Source: Chryseobacterium geocarposphaerae (GTDB lineage: Bacteria; Bacteroidota; Bacteroidia; Flavobacteriales; Weeksellaceae). Taken from it: a stretch of DNA of 64,000 bases. The position numbers and the translations under genes were made by a program. The DNA is taken from the NCBI RefSeq assembly GCF_002797535.1, contig NZ_PGFD01000001.1:1116001-1180000 (forward strand). Direction: 5' to 3'. Below are positions 8,264 to 17,538 of the stretch, piece by piece. Position 1 is the stretch's first letter, and each line of letters opens with the position of its first letter. The notes below the pieces were generated by a model, which saw only the letters and a program-made list of their open reading frames with translations, was not told where the DNA came from and made no database searches.

Positions 8264-9193
8264 CTATAATTTATTCTCTATGCCATTGAGCAGCATCGCA
8301 ATAATTCCGACAAAAACCCAAAATCTTAAAACATTAAGTGTCAAGAATTTGCTTTTTCTAGAGTAGTTTAAAATAAGATAAACACATAGAATCATAATGA
8401 ATATTCCACCTGTAAAATAATAAGCCATGAAACCGGAAATCCCGGTACGGGTAATCAATTTCATTGAAACTGCCATCGTGATGATCAGTAATGAAATGAT
8501 AATAATTTTAGTGTTCCTGGTCGTAAAATAATTGGGAATGGTAACATAATCGAAGACTTTATCTACTCTTTTTGTTAATGTATCTTTTACAATATCAATG
8601 CATAAGAGAATAAGAAACAGAAAAACTGCCATTAATAAAACTTTCTTTGAAAAGGTTCCGTAATATACCATCATTCCAAAGAAAGGATATAAAGTAAGGC
8701 TTACAAAAGTGAGATTATTTAAAATTAAAACGCGACTTAATTTATGACTATAAAACCACATAAAGAACTGGTAGATAACAAAAAACAAAAATACGCGATG
8801 CGAAATCAGCCAAGCCACTCCCAAAGAAAGAATGCTTAAAAACAGATAAGCATACAAAAAGTATTTCTGCTTGATGAAACTTTGGATTCTTGTTCTGAAC
8901 GGTTTTACCATATGATCTTTTTCAAAATCATAGAACTGATTAATGATTCCTCCCGCAAGAATGGTGAGAACCGTACAAAAAATAATGCCATGAACCTTAA
9001 AATCAAAGACAAATTTTCTGAAGTTTTCATCCTGATTAAAAAGAAAAAACGTGGAAACGTATAAGGCAAATGTAAGTAAGGCAGCAATAAAAAAGCGGGC
9101 TCCTAAAAGAAAGCCTACGAATTGCGAAAATCTGTAAAATAGAGATTTCTGAATATATTTTTTCTGTTGGAAAGTTTCTTTTTCAGAATTCAT
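8264..9193 (-). CDS. UbiA-family prenyltransferase
   Basis: This 309-residue integral membrane protein has about eight or nine hydrophobic segments. The first UbiA aspartate motif appears as NQFYDFEKDHMVKPFRTR, a variant of N-D-x-x-D with Asp in the expected register. The second is visible as DIVKDTLTKRVD. The family transfers polyprenyl groups to aromatic or glycerol-phosphate acceptors. Flavobacterial members of this type are usually named geranylgeranylglycerol-phosphate geranylgeranyltransferase-like. The gene starts 10 bp after the mevalonate kinase stop, so isoprenoid supply and prenyl transfer are likely co-transcribed. Acceptor and true product are unproven. Confidence 0.8.
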   Translation of the reverse strand: MNSEKETFQQKKYIQKSLFYRFSQFVGFLLGARFFIAALLTFALYVSTFFLFNQDENFRKFVFDFKVHGIIFCTVLTILAGGIINQFYDFEKDHMVKPFRTRIQSFIKQKYFLYAYLFLSILSLGVAWLISHRVFLFFVIYQFFMWFYSHKLSRVLILNNLTFVSLTLYPFFGMMVYYGTFSKKVLLMAVFLFLILLCIDIVKDTLTKRVDKVFDYVTIPNYFTTRNTKIIIISLLIITMAVSMKLITRTGISGFMAYYFTGGIFIMILCVYLILNYSRKSKFLTLNVLRFWVFVGIIAMLLNGIENKL

Positions 9194-9203
9194 TCCAGGC
9201 TGT

Positions 9204-10130
9204 TTAAAATCTGTAAATCACCTCTTTTTGGAAACCATCAAGCATTTTTTCAGCTTTTTCATAATCCTGGGTAAAGCCCAAAATATATCCTCCACCGCCA
9301 CTTCCGCAAAGTTTCAGGTAGTAGGCATTAGAATCTAGGCCTTTTTTCCAGATATTAAAAATACTCTCGGGAATCATTGGACGAAAATGTTCGTATGCCC
9401 AATGAGAGAGCTTTTTAAGGTTTCTAAAGAACGGATTCATATCTTTTTTAAGGAAAGATTCTATGCATGCATTATTATAGCGGATAAACTCTTCTTTCAA
9501 CGTTTTACGGAAACCTTCGGCCTTCATTTTTTCAAAGAAAATCTGAATCATTGGTCCTGTTTCGCCAGTAATTCCTGAATCTATAAGGAATATAGCTCCT
9601 TTTCCAACCTGACCGTCCGGAATAGCGACTTTATCTAAGTTTTCTTTATTTTCGATAAGAATCGGAAGATTCATATAACAGATCAACGGATCCATCCCTG
9701 AACTTTTACCGTGAAAATAGCTTTCCATTTCTCCGAAAACTGCTTTCAGATTTTTTAAAATTTCTTTGGAAATTGTCTCCGGATTAAGCTTTTTAACAGA
9801 ATATTTTTCAAAAATAGCAGCGACTAAAGCTCCTGAACTTCCTACCCCATATCCCTGCGGAATATTGGAATCAAAGAAAAGCCCGTTAGAAATATCTGTT
9901 TTAAAACGATCAATATCAAGCTTAAAATCTTCTGAAAGACTTAAATCAGCTAAATAATCTGAATATTTTTGTAGATGATGGTTCGATTTTCTTTCAAACT
10001 CTGCCGAAAGGTCAGAATATTTTAAAGTTCCTTTATAAAAACTGTAAGGTACTACCAAACCTTGGGAATCTTCAATCATTCCGTATTCACCGAACAAAAT
10101 TATTTTTGCGTAGAATAAAGGGTTTGTCAT
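9204..10130 (-). CDS. GHMP-family kinase, probable mevalonate kinase
   Basis: This 308-residue cytoplasmic kinase belongs to the GHMP superfamily. The ATP-binding glycine/serine loop is clear as PQGYGVGSSGALVAAIF (about residues 91-107). The N-terminal KIILFGEYGMIEDSQGLVVP matches the substrate loop of mevalonate kinases (K-x-I-L-x-G-E-x). The late motif KLCGSGGGGYILGF is the third GHMP glycine signature. Mevalonate kinase phosphorylates mevalonate in the mevalonate route to isopentenyl diphosphate, used by Flavobacteria in place of the MEP route. Coupling to the UbiA gene (10-bp gap) fits. Diphosphomevalonate decarboxylase, also a GHMP protein, is a less likely alternative. Confidence 0.8.
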   Translation of the reverse strand: MTNPLFYAKIILFGEYGMIEDSQGLVVPYSFYKGTLKYSDLSAEFERKSNHHLQKYSDYLADLSLSEDFKLDIDRFKTDISNGLFFDSNIPQGYGVGSSGALVAAIFEKYSVKKLNPETISKEILKNLKAVFGEMESYFHGKSSGMDPLICYMNLPILIENKENLDKVAIPDGQVGKGAIFLIDSGITGETGPMIQIFFEKMKAEGFRKTLKEEFIRYNNACIESFLKKDMNPFFRNLKKLSHWAYEHFRPMIPESIFNIWKKGLDSNAYYLKLCGSGGGGYILGFTQDYEKAEKMLDGFQKEVIYRF

Positions 10131-10199
10131 TTCTTTAAAGTTATTTTAAAAACTTTCTGCAAAGTTACTGAATATTAACAAAATTCAAGCCATTTTATA

Positions 10200-11678
10200 T
10201 TAAATCTTAGCTTTTAAAAATCTAATAAAAATAATCCCTACCGCAAAAAATGCAGACATTGTGATAAAAGCATATTGCATATTATGAAACTTCTGAATGA
10301 AAACACTGAAAATAAGCATTCCGCAGATAATTGCTATCTTTTCAAGCACATCATAAAAACTGAAATAGGTAGTGTTTTCCATAGAATTTTCCGGCAAAAG
10401 TTTAGAATAGGTAGATCTCGACATTGCCTGAAGACCACCCATTACCAGACCGATTAAACCAGCTAATCCATAAAACTGAAGCTGTAGATTCGGATTTTCC
10501 TTGTTTAATGAGTAAGCTGATAAACAACAGATAATCCAAATAATGACTGCAATCGTAATTACATTTTTATTCCCTATCTTTTTAGATAATTTTGAGAAAA
10601 GAAAGGCACCGAAGATTGCAATAATCTGAATGACCAAAATGGTAATAATCAACTTGTATTTATCTGCTTCTTTTGGGAAAATTACTGTACTTCCGAAAGG
10701 CACTGCCATTAGGAAAATAGTCTGCATTCCTACACTGTAAAAGAAAAAGCTGGACAGGAAGAACTTTAGCCCTCTATCTGAAAACAGTTTGTTTCCAACA
10801 CTAAATAATTCTTTAAAACTTTCTTTGGCAATATCTTTATAAAAGCTGAGATTATCTTTTAATACTTCAAAAAAGCCACCTTGCTCTTCGTGTTTTTTAA
10901 ATATGTTCTTATAATTTAAAAGCACTAAATCTTTAGGAAGTTTTTCTTTTACATCCCCAAATTGAGGTAAATGTTTAAAGGTATATTGTGAGAAACCAAA
11001 CCACCAAGCTCCTGTTAATAAAAAGCTGACTCTTATGTAGATTTTAGCCTGCTCCGGACCTTTAGCAACCATCTGGATCAATACCAAACAGATAATCAAC
11101 AAAACAACAGAGCCTATATATCCATAAATATATCCTTTGGCAGAAAGTGCATCTTGTTTTTCCGGAGTTGCTATATCAGGTAAAAATGAATTGTAAAATA
11201 CCAAACTTCCCCAAAAACCGACACTTGCAGTAATGCTAAAAAGTAATCCCAAAAATACGTTTTCCATACCTGTAAACATTGCTAACCCCATACAGGAAGT
11301 TGCTCCGAGATAACAGAAAAACTGAAGGAAGGATTTTTTATTTCCGATTGTATCTGCCAAAGAGGAAAGGAACGGAGACAAAAGCACAACCAAAATAAAT
11401 GAAATCGCGTAAGAAAAGCTCAAAACCGCTTCCGGTTCGTAGGCTTCTCCAAATATCTTGATCATATTTCTCACCGGAATTTCCTGAATTTCCTTTGCTT
11501 CAGGAACATATTCTTTTTTATTATAAGCAGTGGTAAGAATGGTATAATAAATAGGAAATATTGCAGATGTAATTACTAAGGAATATACTGAATTTGCCCA
11601 GTCATAAACAGCCCAGGCTTTCATTATTTTAGGATTATTCTTTATAATTTGAGGTTGTGGATTCTCAATTTCAGACAT
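10200..11678 (-). CDS. UMF1-type MFS transporter
   Basis: This 492-residue protein has about 12 membrane segments. The opening KAWAVYDWANSVYSLVITSAIFPIYY is the hallmark of the UMF1 (Atg22-like, vacuole-effluxer-like) branch of the major facilitator superfamily. A loop of about 70 residues (YTFKHLPQFG to KELFSVGNKL) separates the two six-helix halves. The second half holds GLVMGGLQAMSRSTYSKLLPENS, another UMF1 hallmark. Substrate is not known; amino-acid export is suggested for the eukaryotic relatives. It is a single gene with two hairpins lying upstream, between it and the thiolase gene. Confidence 0.82.
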   Translation of the reverse strand: MSEIENPQPQIIKNNPKIMKAWAVYDWANSVYSLVITSAIFPIYYTILTTAYNKKEYVPEAKEIQEIPVRNMIKIFGEAYEPEAVLSFSYAISFILVVLLSPFLSSLADTIGNKKSFLQFFCYLGATSCMGLAMFTGMENVFLGLLFSITASVGFWGSLVFYNSFLPDIATPEKQDALSAKGYIYGYIGSVVLLIICLVLIQMVAKGPEQAKIYIRVSFLLTGAWWFGFSQYTFKHLPQFGDVKEKLPKDLVLLNYKNIFKKHEEQGGFFEVLKDNLSFYKDIAKESFKELFSVGNKLFSDRGLKFFLSSFFFYSVGMQTIFLMAVPFGSTVIFPKEADKYKLIITILVIQIIAIFGAFLFSKLSKKIGNKNVITIAVIIWIICCLSAYSLNKENPNLQLQFYGLAGLIGLVMGGLQAMSRSTYSKLLPENSMENTTYFSFYDVLEKIAIICGMLIFSVFIQKFHNMQYAFITMSAFFAVGIIFIRFLKAKI

Positions 11679-11812
11679 TTCAAAAAAGTATTAGTAGCAC
11701 AAAAATAACAAAACCTCCGAATATTCGGGAGTTTTTATTTTTTTTCGGTGAAATTTTATTATTAGGTTAAAATTCGGACACTTTTGAGGTGGTATTTTAT
11801 TAATAAAAAAAC

Positions 11813-11845
11813 AAAAAATCCGAAAGAAATAACTTCCGGATTTTT
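11813..11845 (-). terminator. Terminator after thiolase gene
   Basis: The stem AAATCCGGAAG / CTTTCGGATTT on the minus strand is followed by T-rich DNA about 20 bp past the thiolase stop. A second hairpin (CTCCCGAATATTCGGAG, 11712-11733) follows further on. Confidence 0.75.
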
Positions 11846-11865
11846 ATCTACGATTAAAATAAATA

Positions 11866-13044
11866 TTACATATTCTCAATAACAATCGCCGAAGCACCAC
11901 CACCACCATTACAGATCGCTGCAGCACCATATTTAGCGTTATTTTGTTTTAAAACATTGATCAGAGTAACAATTATTCTAGAACCTGAACTTCCAAGTGG
12001 GTGACCAAGAGCTACTGCTCCTCCGTTTACATTTACTTTAGAAGCGTCTAATCCTAAAATTTTATTATTTGCCAAGCCTACTACAGAAAATGCTTCATTA
12101 AATTCGAAGAAATCTATATCCGTAAGCTCTAATCCAGCTTTTTTAAGAGCAATTGGTAATGCTTTTGAAGGTGCAGTCGTGAAATCTTCAGGCGCCTGAG
12201 CCGCATCAGCATAAGAAACGATTCTTGCCAAAGGCTTCAGACCTAATTCTCCCATTTTTTCTTTAGAAACAAGGATCAAAGCAGAAGCTCCGTCATTAAG
12301 AGTGGACGCATTAGCTGCCGTTACCGTACCTTCTTCTTTTTTGAAAACAGTCGGAAGAGTCGGAATTCTGTCAAAACTTACAGCCTTATATTCTTCATCT
12401 TCAGCAAAAATAACAGGTTCTCCTTTTCTTTGAGGAATGGAAACCGGAACTACTTCTTCTGCGAATTTTCCTTCGCTCCAAGCTTTTGCTGATCTTTTGT
12501 AAGACTCAATAGCAAAATTATCCTGCTCTTCTCTTGAAATATTATAGTCAGTAGCACATTTCTCTGCACAAACTCCCATATGAACTTTGTTGTAAACGTC
12601 TGTAAGTCCGTCAATAACCATTCCGTCCAACATTTTTACATCTCCTAGTTTTGTAGCATTTCTTGCATTATAGTAGTGAGGAACTGAAGACATATTTTCC
12701 ATACCTCCGGCAACGATTATGTCTGCATCTCCTGCTTTAATTGCCTGCGCAGCCATAGAAACAGCTTTCATTCCTGAAGCACAAACTTTATTTACTGTAG
12801 TAGAAGGTGTTTCAATAGAAAGCCCAGCTCCTAAAGCTACCTGACGAGCCGGAGCCTGTCCTTCTCCTGCCTGTAACACATTTCCCATATAGATTTCCTG
12901 AACCAATTTCGGGTCAAGACCAATTTTATCTAATGCTCCTTTTACAGCCACAGATCCTAATTTTGTAGCCGGAACTGTTGATAAGCTTCCCATAAAGCTT
13001 CCCATAGGAGTTCTTACTGCGGAAACAATGAATACCTCTTTCAT
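11866..13044 (-). CDS. Acetyl-CoA C-acyltransferase (thiolase)
   Basis: This 392-residue cytoplasmic thiolase either joins two acetyl-CoA to acetoacetyl-CoA or cleaves 3-ketoacyl-CoA in fatty-acid oxidation. The nucleophilic cysteine is C88 in [10 protein letters not shown]. The second half has [11 protein letters not shown], then [16 protein letters not shown] with the catalytic His, and the C-terminal CNGGGGASA with the proton-shuttling Cys. All three catalytic positions are intact and the length is standard. It stands alone with a downstream terminator, not beside a hydratase/dehydrogenase gene. That favours the acetoacetyl-CoA thiolase role, possibly feeding the mevalonate route whose kinase lies 2 kb away. 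The biosynthetic or degradative direction cannot be settled here. Confidence 0.92.
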   Translation of the reverse strand: MKEVFIVSAVRTPMGSFMGSLSTVPATKLGSVAVKGALDKIGLDPKLVQEIYMGNVLQAGEGQAPARQVALGAGLSIETPSTTVNKVCASGMKAVSMAAQAIKAGDADIIVAGGMENMSSVPHYYNARNATKLGDVKMLDGMVIDGLTDVYNKVHMGVCAEKCATDYNISREEQDNFAIESYKRSAKAWSEGKFAEEVVPVSIPQRKGEPVIFAEDEEYKAVSFDRIPTLPTVFKKEEGTVTAANASTLNDGASALILVSKEKMGELGLKPLARIVSYADAAQAPEDFTTAPSKALPIALKKAGLELTDIDFFEFNEAFSVVGLANNKILGLDASKVNVNGGAVALGHPLGSSGSRIIVTLINVLKQNNAKYGAAAICNGGGGASAIVIENM

Positions 13045-13102
13045 GTCTATACTTTTATTTTTATATTTTTTATTTTATTTTGAACCTTTCGGTATTTTAT
13101 AT

Positions 13103-13495
13103 TTAATTCAAATTCTTAGCATTGCTTTTAACTAAAATCATCAGGAAAGCTCCTAAAAATTCTACTATCCAGCCCCACCTTAATTTAACGATACCTGCAA
13201 AAGTTTCTACCCAGGATTTAAAGGGTAAAAAACTAAAGTATTCTTTAGACTGAAACTTAATTGCAAATAAGGTAAAACAAAATAGCAGCAATAACAGAAT
13301 TCCAAAAATTCTTCCTATTTTGATATTATTATTTACAATACCCAAAATAGCACAGGCTGATAAAATCCAGCACATAATGGCCAAATAATGATTAAGATCC
13401 CAATAATTCCAATTTCCAACCACAGGAACATGAACTAGGGGCAAAAAACTACCAATAATCACTAAAATTAACCCTACTAATTGAATATTTTTCAT
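13103..13495 (-). CDS. Small integral membrane protein
   Basis: I do not recognise the family. The 130-residue product has four hydrophobic segments: about residues 4-22 (IQLVGLILVIIGSFLPLVH), 37-54, 62-80 and 100-120. The latter two are separated by a charged KFQSKEYFSFLPFKSW loop. The frame extends 12 codons further to 13531, but the extension runs into the upstream terminator hairpin, so the ATG at 13493-13495 is preferred. It lies 58 bp before the thiolase gene on the same strand, without a terminator between them, so co-transcription is possible. No function can be inferred. Confidence 0.6.
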   Translation of the reverse strand: MKNIQLVGLILVIIGSFLPLVHVPVVGNWNYWDLNHYLAIMCWILSACAILGIVNNNIKIGRIFGILLLLLFCFTLFAIKFQSKEYFSFLPFKSWVETFAGIVKLRWGWIVEFLGAFLMILVKSNAKNLN

Positions 13496-13522
13496 ATTTC
13501 TTAAAGTGCCAAAATACAAAAA

Positions 13523-13550
13523 AAAACACACTTAAAATCAGTGTGTTTTA
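13523..13550 (-). terminator. Terminator after envelope protein gene
   Basis: The stem AACACACT / AGTGTGTT is followed by a long T run on the minus strand. It lies about 100 bp beyond the stop at 13645 and just ahead of the small membrane protein start. Confidence 0.75.
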
Positions 13551-13644
13551 AAAACGTGTTATTTATAGACAATCAATTATTAATAATAAAAATTTTAAAA
13601 CAAATTTAAATAATTCGTAATAAAACACATTAAATTTTGTTAAC

Positions 13645-14724
13645 TTAAAAATTAACATAAAGCAATTCTAATCCAATCTGAATGCCATATTTATTATTTA
13701 TCTTGGCATTCTCATTAAAAATCGGAGTAAAATCTTTCTTTATAAACACATTCAAAGCCCCATATCCTAAAGATACCTTCCCGCCAAATAAAAAGTTATT
13801 CACAGAACCATTGATATTTTCTCTGTAGTTCACTTTATGGTCTTCAAAATTTTTATATAAAATCTGACTTTGCGACAAATATCTTATTCCTCCATAAATT
13901 CCAGCTGAGATTCTAAAGTTTCCTTTGGAATTATCCAGCATCTTTTCATTATTTTCAGTTGTATATTTCGGATTTAGAACAAAAACAAAGTCAACCGGAA
14001 CTGTAATATAATTATTAGCAATTCTCGAATTTCTTAAATATCCGGCAGTAAAATCCTCTAAAAATATCTGACGATCCTGCTGAACAACTACTTTAGAGTC
14101 TGCAAGTTTGTAAGTATCATTTCTTAAACCTAGCCCGATACGGTAAAAAACAGGTGAAGTAAGCTTCCCAAGCTGTCTTGTAGCACGATATTCAAAAACA
14201 AGGGAGGTAGATCTTCCAAACATAGTTTCCGAGCTGTTTCCCAATGCTAAAGAACCCGCTGATTTTGTAAGATTTGTAAAACCAAAAGAAATATTAAAGT
14301 CATCTCCTTTCAACAATTCTTTTTTCGTTTTTTTATAGTCTCTAAAGCTTAAAATAGCATTATTTTGTGTAAATCCTACTCTATCAAAAACTTTGCCTTT
14401 TCCCATCACTGAACTTTTCACAAGCTCTTTGGTTGCTTCTTCCAGAGCAACTTTTTGCCCATCTACCTTCTCATTAATGATCTGTTCATATTTTTTTGCC
14501 ACTTCAGTTCGCTGCTTCTGCTTTTCTTCTGCGGAAAGCTTATTCTCTTTAAAAGTTTTGTCCAATACATCCAGCTCGTCATTCATCTTTGCTTTTTCAG
14601 AGACGATAATACTGTCAATTTTTTTGGAATAATTACGCATTTGAACATCTGTATAAGGCGTTTCCTGAGATTTGGCGTAAGAAAATGCCAGCACAGCTGA
14701 GAGTAAAGCAACTTTTGTTTTCAT
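13645..14724 (-). CDS. Secreted coiled-coil plus beta-barrel-like envelope protein
   Basis: This 359-residue protein starts with a signal peptide (MKTKVALLSAVLAFSYAKSQ). Residues 28-105 are highly charged and helical (KIDSIIVSEKAKMNDELDVLD and following), likely a coiled coil. From about residue 115 to the end it alternates short aromatic/polar strands and finishes YGIQIGLELLYVNF. A terminal aromatic residue after alternating hydrophobics is typical of outer-membrane beta barrels. It follows the ECF sigma and anti-sigma genes (88 bp from the latter), suggesting it is a target or partner of that system. No established family is recognised. A soluble periplasmic protein is the main alternative. 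Confidence 0.6.
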   Translation of the reverse strand: MKTKVALLSAVLAFSYAKSQETPYTDVQMRNYSKKIDSIIVSEKAKMNDELDVLDKTFKENKLSAEEKQKQRTEVAKKYEQIINEKVDGQKVALEEATKELVKSSVMGKGKVFDRVGFTQNNAILSFRDYKKTKKELLKGDDFNISFGFTNLTKSAGSLALGNSSETMFGRSTSLVFEYRATRQLGKLTSPVFYRIGLGLRNDTYKLADSKVVVQQDRQIFLEDFTAGYLRNSRIANNYITVPVDFVFVLNPKYTTENNEKMLDNSKGNFRISAGIYGGIRYLSQSQILYKNFEDHKVNYRENINGSVNNFLFGGKVSLGYGALNVFIKKDFTPIFNENAKINNKYGIQIGLELLYVNF

Positions 14725-14811
14725 GTTATTTTTAATTTTTAGACAATATTTTACTTCCGTCCGGGGTATTCCGGAACTATTTTACTTAACAATATTATTT
14801 TTCTGATTATT

Positions 14812-15501
14812 CTATTTACTTTTCAGGGAATCGGAAATCACTGTAAATCCAAGGATTTTAAGAGAATTTGGGCCTTTGATTTTTATTTTGCTCATATCAA
14901 TCACACCAAATTTTCTCTGATCATTATAATTCTCTTCTCTTGTCTTGTCCAGTTCTCTACCGATAAGCAGATCTTCTGCGCTGATGTAGGAAACTTTTTT
15001 CCGATCGGCTATAAGAGGTTTTTCAGAATTATTTTCCGGTTTTTCAGTTAAAACTGAAGGAACTTCAACTACTATGTTTTCTTCTTCCTTTACCGCTAAA
15101 CTTTGAAATTTCTCTTTTTCGGATATGTTTTCAGAAGGAAAATAGGATTGGCTATGAATTCTTTTTATTTCCGAAGAAATTGGTTTTTGTATTTGATTTT
15201 CATTTAAAACTAACTCCTCATTATGCTTTTCCTGAGGCTCCAGAATAGCTTCTGACGTATTCTGAGTAATTTTTACTTCATCGATTTGAGAAGGGCCTTC
15301 TAAGTTAAAATAGAACAAACTTCCCAAAGAAATCAAGACAACAATAACAGCCGCATATTTCCACCACTGGAAGGATGATTTTAATGCGATTTGAGGCTTT
15401 TCCTCCAACTTTCCTTCCAATCTCTCCCAAAGATCGGAAGAAGGCTTAATTTCAAGCTCCTCGTAGTCGGATTTTAATTTATTTAGCATATTGTTGTTCA
15501 T
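14812..15501 (-). CDS. Putative anti-sigma factor, single-pass membrane protein
   Basis: This 229-residue protein has a cytoplasmic N-terminus of about 45 residues. It starts MNNNMLNKLKSDYEELEIKPSSDLWERLEGKL, a pattern common in flavobacterial anti-sigma proteins. One membrane helix follows (about residues 48-67, YAAVIVVLISLGSLFYFNL), then a long polar periplasmic part rich in Glu, Lys and Ser. The gene overlaps the 3' end of the ECF sigma gene by 23 bp, so the two are translationally coupled, the usual cognate-pair arrangement. No RskA or zinc-finger motif is visible, so the assignment leans on topology and neighbourhood. Confidence 0.65.
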   Translation of the reverse strand: MNNNMLNKLKSDYEELEIKPSSDLWERLEGKLEEKPQIALKSSFQWWKYAAVIVVLISLGSLFYFNLEGPSQIDEVKITQNTSEAILEPQEKHNEELVLNENQIQKPISSEIKRIHSQSYFPSENISEKEKFQSLAVKEEENIVVEVPSVLTEKPENNSEKPLIADRKKVSYISAEDLLIGRELDKTREENYNDQRKFGVIDMSKIKIKGPNSLKILGFTVISDSLKSK

Positions 15502-16021
15502 CTTTCTTTTGTTTTAAAAAATCTGCAATCCATTTTTTAGATTTACTCAACTGGCTTTTGCTTGTGCCTTCAGAAATATTGAGAATTTCCGCAATTTCAT
15601 GATGTTTTTTCTCTTCAAACACATATAAATTGAAGATCAGTCTGTATCCATCCGGCATTTTAGAAAAAATCTCCTCCATATTAATTTCTTCTATTTCTTC
15701 CCAATCTTCATAAACATTCCCAATTGCATTTATTTCAACATCTGTGTAAAGGATATTTTTATTTTTCCTGATGAAGTTTATCGAATTATTGACTACGATT
15801 TTCCTCAGCCAGAATTGAAAGCTTTTCCACTCTCTACACTCATCAATTTTTGAAAAGCAGATGAAAAAAGAATTCATTAGGATATCTTCTGCATCATGAA
15901 GATTATTGACGTAAGAATTTGAAATAGCCAACATTTTCGCCGAGAACATTTCGTAAAGCGCTTTCTGCCCTCTCCGATCCTGTTTTTTTGCCAGTTTAAA
16001 ATTCTCTTCTAAATTCTTCAT
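15479..16021 (-). CDS. ECF-type RNA polymerase sigma factor
   Basis: This 180-residue protein has the two-domain ECF sigma70 layout. Region 2 spans about residues 20-90, with YVNNLHDAEDILMNSFFICFSKI as its core DAED signature and FQFWLRKIVVNNSINFIRK following. Region 4 spans about 117-172. It contains MPDGYRLIFNLYVFEEKKHHEIAEILNIS and GTSKSQLSKSKKWI, the DNA-binding HTH that reads the -35 element. It directs RNA polymerase to a small regulon under control of the overlapping anti-sigma gene. Region 3 is absent, as is usual for ECFs. A possible self-recognised promoter lies upstream. Confidence 0.9.
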   Translation of the reverse strand: MKNLEENFKLAKKQDRRGQKALYEMFSAKMLAISNSYVNNLHDAEDILMNSFFICFSKIDECREWKSFQFWLRKIVVNNSINFIRKNKNILYTDVEINAIGNVYEDWEEIEEINMEEIFSKMPDGYRLIFNLYVFEEKKHHEIAEILNISEGTSKSQLSKSKKWIADFLKQKKDEQQYAK

Positions 16022-16038
16022 GTATCTGTTTCTGTCTA

Positions 16039-16067
16039 TAAGACAATGTATTTTTTAAATGGTTGCC
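16039..16067 (-). promoter_or_regulatory. Possible ECF-type promoter of the sigma operon
   Basis: On the minus strand GGCAACC (16061-16067) and GTCTTA (16039-16044) are spaced by 16 bp. This resembles the AAC and GTC cores of ECF-dependent promoters and would permit autoregulation. It is a match by eye only. Confidence 0.35.
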
Positions 16068-16082
16068 TATAAAAACAAAAAA

Positions 16083-16110
16083 ATTGCACTTTTTTGAAAG
16101 TGCAATTTAA
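16083..16110 (-). terminator. Terminator after permease/nuclease operon
   Basis: The 10-bp stem AATTGCACTT / AAGTGCAATT is followed by seven T on the minus strand, 25 bp past the permease stop. Confidence 0.85.
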
Positions 16111-16133
16111 TATATTAATTATCAATGCTATAA

Positions 16134-17516
16134 TTAATGCTTTACATCAGCTAATTCTTCAGGGTTGTGTTTATGTTTAAATAAAACCGCAAATAAAACG
16201 GCAAGTATCAAAGCATAAGCAGCAAAAGAAAGCCATATATTGTGCCAGTCTTTTACCATTACAATAGAAGATAATGTTCCGTCAGGATTAACAACAGCAT
16301 TAAAGCTCTTTTTCAGTATTCCCAGAAAGGTAGGGTTATCCGGTGTTGTTTCCAAATAGGATGATAAAGATGATGCTGTCGTAAATTTATGGGTAAAAAA
16401 TTTATCAATTGCCCAACCTGCAGCATAACTTCCGAAAACAGCTCCAAAGCCATTGGTCATCATCATGAAAAGTCCCTGAGCAGAAGAACGTATCTTCTTA
16501 TCAGTAGTCGTTTCTACGAAAAGGGATCCTGAAATATTAAAGAAATCGAAAGCCATTCCGTAAACAATACAGGAAAGAATAATCAATCCTAAACCAAATC
16601 CTTCCGGAATTCCGTAAGCGAAAAATCCGAATCTTAATACCCAGGCCAACATAGACATCAGCATTACCATTTTAATTCCGAATTTCTTTAAAAAGAAAGG
16701 AATAGCCAGGATAAATAAGGTTTCCGAAACCTGAGAAATGGACATAATGATCGTTGATCTTTGTACAACGAAAGAATCTGCATATTTCGGGAAATGCTCA
16801 AATTCACTCAGAAAAACATCACCATAAGCATTGGTTAGCTGTAAAGCTGCTCCCAATAACATAGAGAACAAGAAAAATAATGCTGTCTTATAATCTTTAA
16901 ATAATTTAAAAGCATTTAAACCCAATTGTTCTGATAAAGGTGCATTTTTATCAATTAACTTTTGAGGAGGACATTTTGGTAAGGTTAAAGCATAAATTCC
17001 TAAGAAAATAGCAACACCACCCGCAATGTAAAACTGTCCTTCTGTAGCTTTATTTCCTGTAAGGTTGGTAATCCACATTGCTACAATAAATCCAATGGTT
17101 CCCCAAACACGGATTGGCGGGAAATCTTTTACAACATCCAAAGAGCTGTTCTTTAAAATAGTATAAGAAATAGAGTTTGCCAAAGCAATGGTAGGCATGT
17201 AAAAACACATCGCTATAAGCATTACCGAGAAAAAAGAATTGGGGTCTGCAGAGTGTGGCAAAAAGAAAAGCACAATTCCGTAAAGAATATGTAAAGCCGA
17301 AAAAATTCTCTCTGCATTTACCCAGCGATCGGCAATAATCCCGGTGATGGTTGGCATAAAAATGGAAGCAATTCCCATGGTCCCGAAAACAGCCCCAAAC
17401 TGTGCTCCGTCCCAATGTTTTGTGCCAAACCAGAAGTTAGCCATCGTAATCAGCCACGCTCCCCAAACGAAGAACTGTAAAAAGCTGAGGATGGTCAGAC
17501 GTAATTTTAAATTCAT
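16134..17516 (-). CDS. NupG-type nucleoside MFS permease
   Basis: This 460-residue membrane protein has about 12 helices and resembles the nucleoside:H+ symporter branch of the MFS (NupG/XapB). The diagnostic start LRLTILSFLQFFVWGAWLITMANFWF is followed by MPTITGIIADRWVNAERIFS, in which Asp and Arg of the TM2-3 loop are preserved. PPIRVWGTIGFIVAMW forms TM5. The domain boundary has a short loop (PKCPPQKLIDKNAPLSEQLG). It should import nucleosides from outside. Only 22 bp separate it from the upstream nuclease-family gene, so the two are probably co-transcribed and may act in nucleic-acid salvage. A sugar or other solute cannot be excluded. Confidence 0.78.
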   Translation of the reverse strand: MNLKLRLTILSFLQFFVWGAWLITMANFWFGTKHWDGAQFGAVFGTMGIASIFMPTITGIIADRWVNAERIFSALHILYGIVLFFLPHSADPNSFFSVMLIAMCFYMPTIALANSISYTILKNSSLDVVKDFPPIRVWGTIGFIVAMWITNLTGNKATEGQFYIAGGVAIFLGIYALTLPKCPPQKLIDKNAPLSEQLGLNAFKLFKDYKTALFFLFSMLLGAALQLTNAYGDVFLSEFEHFPKYADSFVVQRSTIIMSISQVSETLFILAIPFFLKKFGIKMVMLMSMLAWVLRFGFFAYGIPEGFGLGLIILSCIVYGMAFDFFNISGSLFVETTTDKKIRSSAQGLFMMMTNGFGAVFGSYAAGWAIDKFFTHKFTTASSLSSYLETTPDNPTFLGILKKSFNAVVNPDGTLSSIVMVKDWHNIWLSFAAYALILAVLFAVLFKHKHNPEELADVKH

Positions 17517-17538
17517 AAGTCAGTATAAAATATCTCTT

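Noticed and set aside
11709..11737. Second hairpin (CTCCGAATATTCGGGAG) between thiolase and UMF1 genes
   Set aside because: It may be a second terminator or an operator, but lies so near the UMF1 start that its role cannot be decided; not listed as a feature.
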